A program made the position numbers and the translations under genes. This document shows positions 41,900-50,984 of a stretch of DNA of 64,000 nucleotides, piece after piece (within the stretch, counting starts at the first letter, position 1; every line of letters starts with the position of its first letter). The stretch comes from Pandoraea iniqua. GTDB taxonomy: Bacteria > Pseudomonadota > Gammaproteobacteria > Burkholderiales > Burkholderiaceae. The stretch lies in assembly GCF_902459685.1 (NCBI RefSeq), contig NZ_CABPSF010000002.1, forward strand, positions 62,001-126,000, read 5' to 3'. The notes under the pieces are model-generated. The model saw nothing but the letters and a program-made list of their open reading frames with translations. It made no database searches and was not told where the DNA came from.

Positions 41900-43819
41900 T
41901 TGAACCGTCCCCCGCCTGTTGCGATTCGTCCGTCGGAGCGCTTCGGCGCCCCTGCGGCATCGCACGATGCACTGTCCACGGCCTCTGCCACATCGGCTTC
42001 CGCTGCGGCCCTCGCTTCCCTCTCCCAATTCGACGAACCCGACGAGAGCGTGTTGCTCGCGCAGTTGTGCGAGGGCATCGGTCTCACGTGTGTGTTCCAG
42101 CCGATTATCGACTTTCGGACGTCCGGCATTGCCGGCTATGAAGGGTTGGTGCGAGGCCCGGCCGGTACGGCAATTCACTCGCCACTGGCGCTGTTTGCTG
42201 CCGCCCGTCGCCACGGCTTGAGTGGCCCGCTGGAACTGGCATGCCGCCGCACGGTGCTGCGCGGGTTCGTCGATCAAGATCTGCCCGAGCGGCTGTTTCT
42301 GAACATCGGCCCGGTAACGCGGGCGCAGCCGGGCGGTGGTGTGACCGAGTCGCTCGGGCTGGATGAAACGTTTGCCATGCTGCAATCGTTCCGTCTGCCA
42401 CCCGAACGCGTGGTGCTCGAACTGACCGAACACGCCCCGACGCTCGACATCGCCAGCACGCGGGCGTCGCTCACGGCGTATCGGGCGCTCGGCTTCGAAG
42501 TGGCGCTGGACGATATGGGCGAGGGCTACGCGAGCTTGCGGCTGTGGTCGGAACTGCGCCCCGATTACGTCAAGATCGACCGGCATTTCGTCGACGGCAT
42601 CGACAGCGACACTGTCAAGCTTCAGTTCGTGCGCTCCATGCGCCAGATCGCCGAGACGAGCGGCACGCGCGTCATTGCAGAAGGGATCGAACACGCCGAA
42701 GAGCTTCAGGTGGTGCGCGATCTCGGTATTTTTCTCGGCCAAGGCTATTTCATTGCACGCCCGGAAGCGCAGCCGCAACGGGCGATCACGACGAGTGTGC
42801 AGGAGGTCGTGAACGAGCGGCGCGCGTATGTGCATCAGCAACCGAGTCAGCTTGGTGCGGGCAACGTGACGCTGGAGCGCATTGCGTCGTACGTCGCCCC
42901 GGTGTCGCCGGACACGCGCAGCGAAGACGTGGTGGCGCGTTTTGAGAGCGATCCCGCGCTGGAAGTGCTGCCGGTGGTGGAGCGCGACCGCGCGGTGGGC
43001 CTGATCGGCCGCGCTTCGTTGATCGGCCGGTTTGCGCGGCCGTTCACGCGCGAGTTGTACGGGCGCAAGCCGTGTTCGGCGGTGATGGAGCCGCGCCCGC
43101 TCACATTCGACAAAGCCGCACGCGTGGAAGACCTGAGCCGCATGATCGCCGAGGGCGCCAGCCGCCAAATTACAGCCGGGTTCATCGTGACCGATCAGGG
43201 GCGTTATTTCGGCGTCGCGCAGGGGCACGCGCTCATGCGGCATATCACCGACATGCAGCTCGATGCGGCGCGTTACGCGAATCCGCTGACGCTGCTGCCG
43301 GGCAATGTGCCGATCGACGACTATATGGATCGCATGATCGGCGAGCGTCAGTCGTTTCACGCCTGCTATGTCGATCTGGATAACTTCAAGCCGTTCAACG
43401 ACGTGTTCGGTTACCGGCGCGGCGACGATCTGATTCAACTGGTGGCGCGTGTGCTGATGGCGGTGCGTAATCCCGAACGCGATTTTCTCGGACACATCGG
43501 CGGCGACGATTTTCTGATCCTGTTCCGCAGCCCAGACTGGGAGGCGCGTTGCCGCGAAGCCCTCACGCGTTTCGGCGAAGCGGTGACGGAATATTTCCAT
43601 CCGGATCAGATTGCAGCGGGGGGCTTCGAGGCGGAAGACCGGCGCGGCATGGTGATCTTTCATCCGATCACGAGTCTGTCGATCGGTGTGGTGGCGGTCA
43701 CGCCGGAGAGTTTTCCGTCGCACGTGGAAGTCTCGGCCGCCGCTGCCGATGCGAAGAAAATGGCCAAGCGCGCGCTCGGCAACAGCCTGTTCATCGAGCG
43801 GCGTCGCGCACATCGGTGA
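41900..43819 (+). CDS. EAL-CBS-GGDEF cyclic-di-GMP signalling protein
   Basis: A 639-aa cytoplasmic protein if it starts at TTG 41900, which has GGAG six bases upstream; the frame is also open from ATG 41702. The EAL domain (about residues 45-280) keeps the catalytic pattern: YEGLVRG, LFLNIGP, LELTEH, ALDDMGEGYASL, DYVKIDR, AEGIEH and GQGYFIARP, so it is probably an active phosphodiesterase. Two CBS motifs follow (about 320-440). The C-terminal GGDEF domain has DLDNFKPFNDVFGYRRGDDLI but GGDDF at the active loop and no RxxD inhibitory site; this variant is typical of EAL-CBS-GGDEF proteins. It may bind GTP to control the EAL activity. Confidence 0.88.
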   Translation: MNRPPPVAIRPSERFGAPAASHDALSTASATSASAAALASLSQFDEPDESVLLAQLCEGIGLTCVFQPIIDFRTSGIAGYEGLVRGPAGTAIHSPLALFAAARRHGLSGPLELACRRTVLRGFVDQDLPERLFLNIGPVTRAQPGGGVTESLGLDETFAMLQSFRLPPERVVLELTEHAPTLDIASTRASLTAYRALGFEVALDDMGEGYASLRLWSELRPDYVKIDRHFVDGIDSDTVKLQFVRSMRQIAETSGTRVIAEGIEHAEELQVVRDLGIFLGQGYFIARPEAQPQRAITTSVQEVVNERRAYVHQQPSQLGAGNVTLERIASYVAPVSPDTRSEDVVARFESDPALEVLPVVERDRAVGLIGRASLIGRFARPFTRELYGRKPCSAVMEPRPLTFDKAARVEDLSRMIAEGASRQITAGFIVTDQGRYFGVAQGHALMRHITDMQLDAARYANPLTLLPGNVPIDDYMDRMIGERQSFHACYVDLDNFKPFNDVFGYRRGDDLIQLVARVLMAVRNPERDFLGHIGGDDFLILFRSPDWEARCREALTRFGEAVTEYFHPDQIAAGGFEAEDRRGMVIFHPITSLSIGVVAVTPESFPSHVEVSAAAADAKKMAKRALGNSLFIERRRAHR

Positions 43820-43832
43820 GATCGCAAGACGA

Positions 43833-43861
43833 AAAAAGCCCGCCGTTTTGGCGGGCTTTTT
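43833..43861. terminator. Bidirectional terminator, EAL-GGDEF gene and permease gene
   Basis: AAAAAGCCCGCC (43833-43844) and GGCGGGCTTTTT (43850-43861) around GTTTT. Both sides have A/T runs, so it serves the plus-strand EAL gene and the convergent permease gene. Confidence 0.93.
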
Positions 43862-43895
43862 CTTTGCGGCATCAAGACATCAATGCCTCACGGCT

Positions 43896-45512
43896 TCAGT
43901 GTGAAAGCGCCGGCATGCCGTCCATGCTTGCCGCATCCTGCTCGCGCTCTTCATCCAGATACGGCGTGCGCCAGCCTGAGCGCACCCCCCAGTGGTAGAA
44001 CGCCAGCGACAGTGCGCCGACGATGACCATGTCCCAGCCGTAAGGCAGTACGCCGAGGCCGCCGAATTCCTTGCTGCCGATATACGAGAGCAGCGCCATC
44101 ATCGGCAGATATCCAATCAGCCACCACGACGCCTTGAGGTCGTGACCGAAGCCCTTCCACTTGTCTTTCGCCTGATAGTAGAAGTACACCGGCAAGGCGA
44201 CGACCACCAACACGATGATTTCACCGGTCAGCGGCCAGCGGGCCCAGTACAGAATCAGCGACGCGCACACGAACGCGAACGGCGCGATGAGCGACAGGCC
44301 CGGCAGACGCAGCGGACGATGCAGCTCCGGCGCTGCTTGGCGCAAGGCCATCACGCTGATCGGGCCGGTCAGGTACGAGATCACGGTAGCGACCGAGATC
44401 ACGGCGGCCAGCGTATCCCAGCCGCGGAAGAAGAACATGAACACGAACGAGATGGCGAGGTTGAACCACATCGCCGGACGCGGCACGCCATAGAGCGGAT
44501 GCACGCGCCCGAAGATCGCCGGCATCGTGCGGTTGCGTTCCATCGCATAGATCATGCGGCTGGTGGTCGCCATATACGTGGTGCCGGTGCCGCTCGGGCT
44601 CAGGAATGCGTCGAAATAGAGCACGATCGCGAGCCAGTTCAGGCCCAGCGCAATCGCCAGTTCGGCGAACGGCGAGCTGAAGCTCACCATGTGCCAGCCG
44701 CCCTTGAGTTGCTCGGGCGAGAGCGCGCCGATGTAGGCGACTTGCAGCAACAGATAGATGACGGTGGCGAGCAGGATCGAACCGACCACGGCGAACGGGA
44801 TGCTGCGGCCGGGGTCGCGCGCTTCACCGGCCAGATTCACCGGGCTCTGGAAACCGTTGAACGCGAACACGATGCCCGAGGTGGCCACGGCGGTGAGCAC
44901 GGCCGACATGCCGTTAGGGGCAAAGCCGCCATGCTCGGCGATATTGAAGTTGCCCGGATGGAAGCCCGCGATGATCAGGCCGGCGATAGTGAGCGCCGGA
45001 ATCGCGAACTTGAACAGCGTGATCGCCGTGTTGGCGCGGGCGAACAGCTTCACGCCCCAGTAATTCAGCATGAAGTACACGATCACGAGCAGGGCGGATA
45101 ACAACAGGCCGCTGGTGGTGAGGGTGCCGTCGACGAACAACTGGTGCGCCCAGTCGTACGGCCATGTGCTCATGTACTGGATCGAGGCCTCGGCTTCGAT
45201 CGGAATGACCGAGACGATGGCAATCCAGTTGGCCCACGCCGCGATAAAGCCGACGAGGCTGCCGTGCGAATAGCGCGAGTAACGCACCATGCCGCCCGAT
45301 TCGGGGAACATGGCGCCGAGTTCGGCATAGGTGAGGGCGATGGCCAGAATGACGACGGCGCCGATGATCCACGCCAGAAGGGCTGCGGGTCCGGCGATCT
45401 TCGCCGCCTTCCAGGCACCGAACAACCAGCCGGAGCCGATGATCGAGCCAAGACCCGTCAACATCAGGGCGAACGGCCCGATGTTGCGCATGAGGGATGG
45501 GTTGTTATCCAT
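43896..45512 (-). CDS. APC-family amino acid permease
   Basis: A 538-aa inner-membrane transporter of the amino acid-polyamine-organocation superfamily with 12-14 helices. TM1 reads LMLTGLGSIIGSGWLFGAWKAAKIAGPAA, with the unwound GSIIGSGW segment that binds substrate; AMFPESGGMVRYSRYSHGSLVGF and FAFNGFQSPVNLAGEARDPGRSIPFAV are also typical. The pattern resembles aspartate/glutamate-type proton symporters such as YveA; substrate is not certain. I chose ATG 45512, preceded by GGAGAAGACATCGA; the frame is open to 45716 but without similarity. It has a long upstream region with a palindrome and is followed by a shared terminator. Confidence 0.87.
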   Translation of the reverse strand: MDNNPSLMRNIGPFALMLTGLGSIIGSGWLFGAWKAAKIAGPAALLAWIIGAVVILAIALTYAELGAMFPESGGMVRYSRYSHGSLVGFIAAWANWIAIVSVIPIEAEASIQYMSTWPYDWAHQLFVDGTLTTSGLLLSALLVIVYFMLNYWGVKLFARANTAITLFKFAIPALTIAGLIIAGFHPGNFNIAEHGGFAPNGMSAVLTAVATSGIVFAFNGFQSPVNLAGEARDPGRSIPFAVVGSILLATVIYLLLQVAYIGALSPEQLKGGWHMVSFSSPFAELAIALGLNWLAIVLYFDAFLSPSGTGTTYMATTSRMIYAMERNRTMPAIFGRVHPLYGVPRPAMWFNLAISFVFMFFFRGWDTLAAVISVATVISYLTGPISVMALRQAAPELHRPLRLPGLSLIAPFAFVCASLILYWARWPLTGEIIVLVVVALPVYFYYQAKDKWKGFGHDLKASWWLIGYLPMMALLSYIGSKEFGGLGVLPYGWDMVIVGALSLAFYHWGVRSGWRTPYLDEEREQDAASMDGMPALSH

Positions 45513-45972
45513 TCGATGTCTTCTCCACGCCCGGGGGGAGCAACAAGCCAACACCGATGAGGGCGGATTGGCGAGGTACGCGAGGGCGGACAAACCGTCG
45601 GCAGGCCGGGTGTCATCACAGGGCGTGACGACGCGGGGGGCGGCGCTACCGGACGTGACTTCTGTTGATCGGACTTCGCGAATGCCGCTCTGGCCCCTCG
45701 TCACGCGCCGGCGCATTTCCGGCGGCGATTTTGCGGGTTTCGCAGGTGTATCGGCGGCAAGCCGTTACACAGAACGAAATGAGGGTCGGAGTCGCTGTTC
45801 GCGAAAAAAGCGCGATTCTACCCGAGCCCGTGCCCATCTGTGGGACTTTGTAACACTTTCGACATTGCCGGTGGATGCACGACATTTCGTAGAAATGCGT
45901 GCAAGCCAGCGATGGCGCGGTTCTCAGAGCGGGACAACGCCTATTACAAAGTATTAAAGGGTCGGATGATCG
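45513..45972. other. 460-bp promoter region between permease and gabD genes
   Basis: It contains the promoter for the minus-strand permease and the 3' end region of gabD. The main feature is a near-perfect 28-bp palindrome at 45876-45903. No reading frame with a plausible start or codon pattern is seen. Confidence 0.5.
45876..45903. promoter_or_regulatory. 28-bp palindrome, CATTTC-GTA-GAAATG core
   Basis: The 15-bp core is CATTTC (45883-45888), GTA, GAAATG (45892-45897). Outer arms TGCAC (45876-45880) and GTGCA (45899-45903) extend it, with one extra base on the left side. It may be an operator or, after transcription, a stem-loop. It lies about 365 bp upstream of the permease start and 97 bp after the gabD stop. 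Confidence 0.45.
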
Positions 45973-47484
45973 TCACGTCGACGCGAGGCAGAGATACTTC
46001 ATTTCAAGGTACTCGTCGATGCCGTATTTCGACCCCTCGCGCCCCAGACCGGACTGTTTGACACCCCCGAACGGCGCCACTTCGTTCGAGATCAGCCCGG
46101 TGTTGATGCCGACCATGCCGGCTTCGAGCGCTTCGGCGACCCGCCAGACTCGGGCGACGTCACGGGCGAAGAAGTACGACGCCAACCCGAAATCGGTCGA
46201 GTTGGCGAGCCGGATGCCGTCAGCTTCGTCCTTGAACCGGAACACCGGGGCCAGCGGGCCGAAGGTTTCTTCCTGTGCGACGAGCATGTCGGCACTGGCG
46301 TCGGCCACCACGGTCGGGGCGAAGAAACGGCCATGCAGCACCTTGCCGCCGACGGTGACGCGCCCGCCCTTGCTGACGGCGTCCGCAACGTGGCGCTCCA
46401 CCTTCTCGACGGCGGCGTCTTCGATGAGGGGGCCGACGGCGACGCCCGGTTCGAAGCCGTTACCGACGCGGAGCTTGCCCACGGCGGCGGTGAGCTTCTC
46501 GACGAAGGCGTCGTAGATACCGTCCTGCGCGTAGATGCGGTTCGCGCACACGCAGGTCTGACCGGCATTGCGGAATTTGGAGGCAATGCAGCCTTCGACG
46601 GCAGCATCTACGTCGGCGTCTTCAAAGACGAGGAACGGCGCGAGGCCGCCCAGTTCGAGTGCCACTTTCTTGATCGTGGGCGCGCACTGTTCCATCAACT
46701 TGGCGCCGACCGGGGTTGAGCCGGTAAACGAGAGGTGACGCACGCGGGGGCTGGCGGTGAGCACGTCGCCCACGTCGCCGGAGTGCTTCGACGTCACGAC
46801 GTTGAATACACCCTTGGGCAATCCAGCGCGCTCGGCCAGTTCGGCGAGCGCCAGTGCCGAGAGCGGGGTGAGCCGGGCTGGCTTCACGACGATCGTGCAC
46901 CCGGCGGCAATGGCCGGGGCGATCTTGCGCGTGATCATCGCGATGGGGAAGTTCCAAGGCGTGATCGAGACGCACACGCCGATGGGCTGCTTGATGACGA
47001 ACATGCGCTTGCCGCCCTCGGGCGAGCTGAGTACGTCGCCGTTCACGCGCTTGGCCTCTTCGGCAAACCACTCGATGAACGACGCGCCGTAGGCGACTTC
47101 GCCCTTGGCTTCGGCCAGCGGCTTGCCCTGCTCGGCGGTCATGATGGCGCCGAGATCGTCCTGCGCCTGCATGATCAATTCGAACCAGCGGCGCATGATG
47201 CGGGCGCGCTCTTTGCCGGTCTTGCTGCGCCAGTCGGGCAGGGCGGTTTCGGCGGCGACGAGGGCCCGCTCGGTTTCTTTGGCGCCGAGATCGGCCACAT
47301 GGGCGATTTCGGCATCGGTAGCCGGGTCGGCAACGGCGAAGGTGGCGTGGGAATCGGCGGGCGTCCATGCGCCGTCGATGTAGGCGTCGGATTTGAGCAG
47401 GCCGGGGTCTTTCAGGCGGCTGAGGGCGGGGTGCTTCTGATGGGGGGACTGCGTGGATTGGGGGGGATGCGGGGGGTGCGACAC
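45973..47484 (-). CDS. gabD: Succinate-semialdehyde dehydrogenase, GabD-like
   Basis: A 503-aa NAD(P)-dependent aldehyde dehydrogenase, probably oxidising succinate semialdehyde from 4-aminobutyrate to succinate. NAD-binding TPWNFPIAMITRKIAPAIAAG, the Rossmann FTGSTPVGAKLM, the catalytic glutamate in LELGGLAPF and the catalytic cysteine in KFRNAGQTCVCANR are present. Start is GTG 47484, with GAGAGGAGAGC upstream; the first 25 residues are Pro/His/Gln-rich (HPPHPPQSTQSP) and look like a disordered extension compared with the 482-aa E. coli enzyme. In LELGGLAP the residue after GG is Leu, where GabD proteins generally have Asn or His. No gabT is adjacent. Confidence 0.85.
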   Translation of the reverse strand: MSHPPHPPQSTQSPHQKHPALSRLKDPGLLKSDAYIDGAWTPADSHATFAVADPATDAEIAHVADLGAKETERALVAAETALPDWRSKTGKERARIMRRWFELIMQAQDDLGAIMTAEQGKPLAEAKGEVAYGASFIEWFAEEAKRVNGDVLSSPEGGKRMFVIKQPIGVCVSITPWNFPIAMITRKIAPAIAAGCTIVVKPARLTPLSALALAELAERAGLPKGVFNVVTSKHSGDVGDVLTASPRVRHLSFTGSTPVGAKLMEQCAPTIKKVALELGGLAPFLVFEDADVDAAVEGCIASKFRNAGQTCVCANRIYAQDGIYDAFVEKLTAAVGKLRVGNGFEPGVAVGPLIEDAAVEKVERHVADAVSKGGRVTVGGKVLHGRFFAPTVVADASADMLVAQEETFGPLAPVFRFKDEADGIRLANSTDFGLASYFFARDVARVWRVAEALEAGMVGINTGLISNEVAPFGGVKQSGLGREGSKYGIDEYLEMKYLCLAST

Positions 47485-47659
47485 GATAGCTCTCCTCTCG
47501 ATATCCGGCAGCGCTGCCTATATATAGACAGGGGCGCTGCTCGGGGACGGAAACGGATACGGCTTGTCGGTGCGTCAGTACGTCAATACATCGGTCGCCA
47601 GCTTACTCCAATGTCACTCGCGCTTTGTGACGGCGCGAGTGACCCGGAGTCAGTAGGGC

Positions 47660-49210
47660 TTACAGGCCGAGGTCTTTATATAGCGTGGCCATGCGAGCGT
47701 CGACGTCTGCGGTCATTTCGATGGGACGCCCCCACTCGCGGGAAGTTTCACCCGGCCACTTGTTGGTGGCGTCGATGCCCATCTTGGAGCCCAGACCGGC
47801 CACGGGCGAGGCGAAGTCGAGATAGTCGATGGGTGTCTGGTCCACGAGCGTGGTGTCGCGGGTGGGATCGACGCGGGTCGTGATCGCCCAGATCACTTCC
47901 TTCCAGTCGCGAATATCGACGTCCTCGTCGACCACAACGATGAACTTCGTATACATGAACTGGCGCAGGAAACTCCACACACCGAACATCACCCGCTTGG
48001 CGTGACCGGCATAGGCCTTCTTCATCTGCACGATGGCCATGCGGTAGCTGCAACCCTCGGGCGGCAGATAGAAGTCGGTGATCTCCGGAAACTGCTTTTG
48101 CAGCAGCGGCACGAACACTTCATTGAGCGCCACGCCCAGCACGGCCGGTTCGTCGGGCGGTTTGCCGGTGTAGGTCGAGTGATAGACGGCGTTGCGGCGC
48201 ATCGTGATGCGCTCGATGGTGAACACCGGAAACCACTCCTGCTCGTTGTAATAACCGGTGTGATCGCCGTATGGGCCTTCGAGGGCGTGGGCGTAACCGG
48301 CGGTCGCGCCGCGCGAGGGCGGCGGCGGGGCCCCCTTCGGCACTTCGGGCGGCTGATCCGACGGATAGATAAAGCCTTCGAGCACGATCTCGGCGCGGGC
48401 CGGCACGCGCAACGATTCCAGCCCCGGGGTCAGGCACTTGCTCAACTCCGTGCGGCTGCCGCGCAGCAGACCGGCGAATTGATACTCCGAGAGCGTATCG
48501 GGCACCGGCGTGACCGCGCCGAGCATGGTGGCCGGGTCGGCGCCCAGTGCCACGGCAATCGGGAACGGCTTGCCGGGGTTTGCCTGCGCAAACTCACGGA
48601 AGTCGAGCGCGCCGCCGCGATGCGCGAGCCAGCGCATGATGACCTGATTGCGGCTGATGACCTGCTGGCGGTAGATGCCCAGATTCTGGCGCTTGCGGTG
48701 CGGGCCCTTGGTAATGACGAGCCCCCAAGTAATCAGGGGGGCGGCATCGCCGGGCCAGCAAGTCTGAATCGGCAGACGCGCGAGATCCACGTCGTCGCCT
48801 TCCCAGACGATCTCCTGAGACACCGGACTGCTGACGTCTTTCGGTGCCATGTCCCAAACCGCTTTGGCCATGCTGAGCAATTTGCCCGCGTCTTTCAGGC
48901 CGCGAGGCGGTTCGGGTTCCTTGAGTGTCGAAAGAAGCTGACCGAGTTCGCGCAGCGAGCCCAGTGCGTTTTCCCCTTTTTCGACGCCCATGCCGAGCGC
49001 CACTCGTTCAGGGGTGCCAAACAAGTTGGCGAGCACGGGCATGTCGTAACCGGTCGGCCGCTCGAACCAGAGCGCGGGGCCGCCCGCCTTGAGTACGCGA
49101 TCGGCCAGCGCCGTCATCTCCAGCACCGGCGAGACAGGCACGTCTACACGACGAAGCTGCCCGGATCGCTCCAGTTGCGTGGTGAAGTCACGAAGATCGA
49201 GATATTTCAT
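47660..49210 (-). CDS. ubiD: 4-hydroxy-3-polyprenylbenzoate decarboxylase (UbiD)
   Basis: A 516-aa prenylated-FMN-dependent decarboxylase that removes the carboxyl group of 4-hydroxy-3-polyprenylbenzoate in ubiquinone synthesis. The N-terminus [22 protein letters not shown] is characteristic, and later [40 protein letters not shown] and [12 protein letters not shown] match the family. The C-terminal half contains [27 protein letters not shown] (positions about 340-366) with the usual prFMN and metal ligands. The frame opens at 49363, but the ATG at 49210 gives the normal start; its ribosome-binding site is weak. Length fits UbiD (about 490-520 aa). It is divergent from the structured leader of the next gene. 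Confidence 0.95.
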   Translation of the reverse strand: MKYLDLRDFTTQLERSGQLRRVDVPVSPVLEMTALADRVLKAGGPALWFERPTGYDMPVLANLFGTPERVALGMGVEKGENALGSLRELGQLLSTLKEPEPPRGLKDAGKLLSMAKAVWDMAPKDVSSPVSQEIVWEGDDVDLARLPIQTCWPGDAAPLITWGLVITKGPHRKRQNLGIYRQQVISRNQVIMRWLAHRGGALDFREFAQANPGKPFPIAVALGADPATMLGAVTPVPDTLSEYQFAGLLRGSRTELSKCLTPGLESLRVPARAEIVLEGFIYPSDQPPEVPKGAPPPPSRGATAGYAHALEGPYGDHTGYYNEQEWFPVFTIERITMRRNAVYHSTYTGKPPDEPAVLGVALNEVFVPLLQKQFPEITDFYLPPEGCSYRMAIVQMKKAYAGHAKRVMFGVWSFLRQFMYTKFIVVVDEDVDIRDWKEVIWAITTRVDPTRDTTLVDQTPIDYLDFASPVAGLGSKMGIDATNKWPGETSREWGRPIEMTADVDARMATLYKDLGL

Positions 49211-49407
49211 GAAACAAACGGTTACCAAAAAATTTTTACGGAATTCATACAGGCGCTGAAAACGGCCGTTCGAATTCGCGGAAGGGCGGGTTTTTGCCCC
49301 GTAAACGCAGGCTAGTGCGGGCCATTCTACCGTTCGGAGGCCTGAAACGACACGGCAAAACACCTGTTACAAATTACTTTTAGTAATGATTTTTCTAATT
49401 CATAGTA

Positions 49408-49435
49408 TTGACGGATTATATATCGCTGCTACAAT
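49408..49435 (+). promoter_or_regulatory. Strong sigma70-type promoter
   Basis: A -35 TTGACG (49408-49413) and a -10 TACAAT (49430-49435) with a 16-bp spacer, near consensus. Transcription would start at about 49442, some 335 bp before the lytic transglycosylase start codon. Confidence 0.8.
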
Positions 49436-49441
49436 CCGCCC

Positions 49442-49671
49442 GTTGAATCCAGAAAGGCGGCTTCGATGACGGGTAGGCCAACCCGATCGAGCTTAGCGAC
49501 AACTACAACATCGACGTGGATTTTCAGTGGCTGGTTTTCTCACCGAGGTCGGGAAACCAGTGTTTTAGGAAGCAGCGCGAGCGATAGCTCGTCAGCGCCG
49601 GGGACCGAACAGGTCGGCGCGCTGCGGCGGTAGTGGCATCGTTGATGACAAACACGGTGCACCGCCTTTTT
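49442..49671 (+). ncRNA. Candidate structured ncRNA or riboregulatory leader
   Basis: An about 230-nt predicted RNA between a strong promoter and the lytic transglycosylase gene. AAAGGCGG (49453-49460) near its 5' end pairs perfectly with CCGCCTTT (49662-49669) at its 3' end, the latter running into TTTTT (49667-49671). Inside are a CGGGT-AGGCCA-ACCCG hairpin (49470-49485), a CTGGTTT/AAACCAG hairpin (49532-49561) and a three-way junction closed by GCAGCGCG/CGCGCTGC, with arms GAGC-GATA-GCTC and GCGCCG/CGGCGC plus ACC/GGT. The pattern of a closing helix followed by a T-run is that of a free sRNA or a riboswitch with its terminator. I do not recognise the family. A 55-codon frame also crosses it (see rejected items). 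Confidence 0.45.
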
Positions 49672-49714
49672 CCCTATGCCGTAAATGAGCGCTTCACGGA
49701 ATGCCTGGCGGGCA

Positions 49715-49778
49715 TCCCGGCTCGTTTCCTTACGCCGCGGGACCACCCCGTGGTGACGGCGTAACCGGAGTACGCAGT
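49715..49778 (+). promoter_or_regulatory. Hairpin next to the ribosome-binding site of the transglycosylase gene
   Basis: TTACGCCG and CGGCGTAA, 8-bp perfect arms (roughly 49732-49739 and 49756-49763), enclose a CGGG/CCCG pairing and end just before the ribosome-binding CCGGAG (49765-49770). An ATGCC/GGCAT hairpin lies just upstream. The structure could control access to the ribosome-binding site. Confidence 0.5.
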
Positions 49779-50834
49779 ATGAAGAAGTCTGGTTTATCAC
49801 CCTGGCTACTGGCCGCTGTCCGTGCGCTGCAAGCGCGTGGCGTGGCAACGGTAGCCGCGGCTCGCCGCGATTGGCGTCGCCTCGCGTGGCATGGCGGTCG
49901 TGTTGGACTGTATACGTCCAGCGCTGTCGGTCTTGTCGCCGTGGTCGGTACGCTCGCGTTGTGGGCCCGACCGACGTGGCGCGCCGATCTGGCGTCGCGT
50001 GTCGGTCCGCTGATCGAAGCAGCCACCGGGTCGGCCAATGCGGCCAATCACGGCGGTGCGAACGGCAGCACCGTGGCGCAGGGCATGCCCTCCGACGCCA
50101 CGATGATGGCGCAAGCCGCACAACACGTGCCCTCGGCAGCGGTTCTCGCTGCCTATATCCCGAACCAGCGCGTGGCAGCCGATGCCCGTGCCGGCAAGGT
50201 GCTCGACACGCGCGAACAAATCGCCGTGGGCGACTATCTGGCCCGCCGTTATCGCGTGGCCGGCGACGTGACGGGTAACCTCGTGCGCGCCGCTTACACG
50301 ACGGGCAAGGAAGTGGGTCTCGACCCGCTGCTGTTGCTGGCGGTCATGGCGATCGAATCGGGTTTCAACCCGTATGCCGAAAGCACCGTTGGCGCCCAAG
50401 GCCTCATGCAGGTCATGTCGAAGGTGCATCAGGACAAGCTGGAATACTTCGGCGGTCCGGAAGCGGCACTGCATCCGCTCGCCAACATCAAGGTCGGCGC
50501 GCTGATTCTGAAGGAATGCATCGCACGCGGCGGTTCGCTCGCCGGTGGTCTGCGTCTGTATGTCGGCTCGACCAGTGCGGGCGACGGCGGCTACGGTGCG
50601 AAGGTGCTCGCCGAGCGTGATCGTCTGCGTGGTGTGGCCATGGGCCGCAAGATCTCGCCGAACGCGCCGCAAGCGCCGGTGATCGTCAGCGCCGCAAAGC
50701 CTGTGACCAAGCCGGTCTCGGCTGGCAAGGCCGATGAGTCGGCCGCGGAATCGGCACCGGCACCGAGCGTGTCGGCAACCGGCAAGGCCGCCGCAGCCAA
50801 GCCGCTTGAAGCGGACGACAGCACGGCAGCCTGA
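49779..50834 (+). CDS. Lytic transglycosylase domain protein
   Basis: A 351-aa putative murein-cleaving enzyme. One membrane segment at about residues 42-62 (VGLYTSSAVGLVAVVGTLALW) anchors it to the inner membrane with the catalytic part outside. The SLT-type fold is at about 175-290: PLLLLAVMAIESGFNPYAEST holds the catalytic glutamate (in AIESGFNP), followed by GAQGLMQVM and LANIKVGALILKECI, standard for family 1 lytic transglycosylases. The last 55 residues are Ala/Lys/Pro-rich and probably disordered. The ATG at 49779 follows CCGGAG. The unusually long structured 5' region suggests post-transcriptional control. Confidence 0.85.
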   Translation: MKKSGLSPWLLAAVRALQARGVATVAAARRDWRRLAWHGGRVGLYTSSAVGLVAVVGTLALWARPTWRADLASRVGPLIEAATGSANAANHGGANGSTVAQGMPSDATMMAQAAQHVPSAAVLAAYIPNQRVAADARAGKVLDTREQIAVGDYLARRYRVAGDVTGNLVRAAYTTGKEVGLDPLLLLAVMAIESGFNPYAESTVGAQGLMQVMSKVHQDKLEYFGGPEAALHPLANIKVGALILKECIARGGSLAGGLRLYVGSTSAGDGGYGAKVLAERDRLRGVAMGRKISPNAPQAPVIVSAAKPVTKPVSAGKADESAAESAPAPSVSATGKAAAAKPLEADDSTAA

Positions 50835-50918
50835 GTGAACTCTGCTCTGATGCACGCTGGCCAGTGCATCGCCGCCCGGAACGCATCGCTCTCTATATAG
50901 AAGGGTGATGCGGACCAA

Positions 50919-50957
50919 CAAAAAACCCATCGAAGCGATTCGATGGTTTTTTTGTTT
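50919..50957. terminator. Bidirectional terminator between transglycosylase and aminotransferase
   Basis: CCATCGAA (50927-50934) and TTCGATGG (50939-50946) with loop GCGA; T-run on the right and A-run on the left, so it serves both convergent genes. Confidence 0.93.
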
Positions 50958-50984
50958 TTGGTGAGCCCTCGGGGGAGCTTTAGA

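Noticed and set aside
49466-49633. A 55-codon reading frame (starts MTGRPTRSSL) inside the candidate ncRNA, with AAAGGCGG about five bases upstream of its ATG
   Set aside because: The same bases form the closing helix of the predicted RNA, and the peptide is Ser/Thr-rich without any recognisable fold. It is kept only as an alternative reading; protein-level conservation would revive it.
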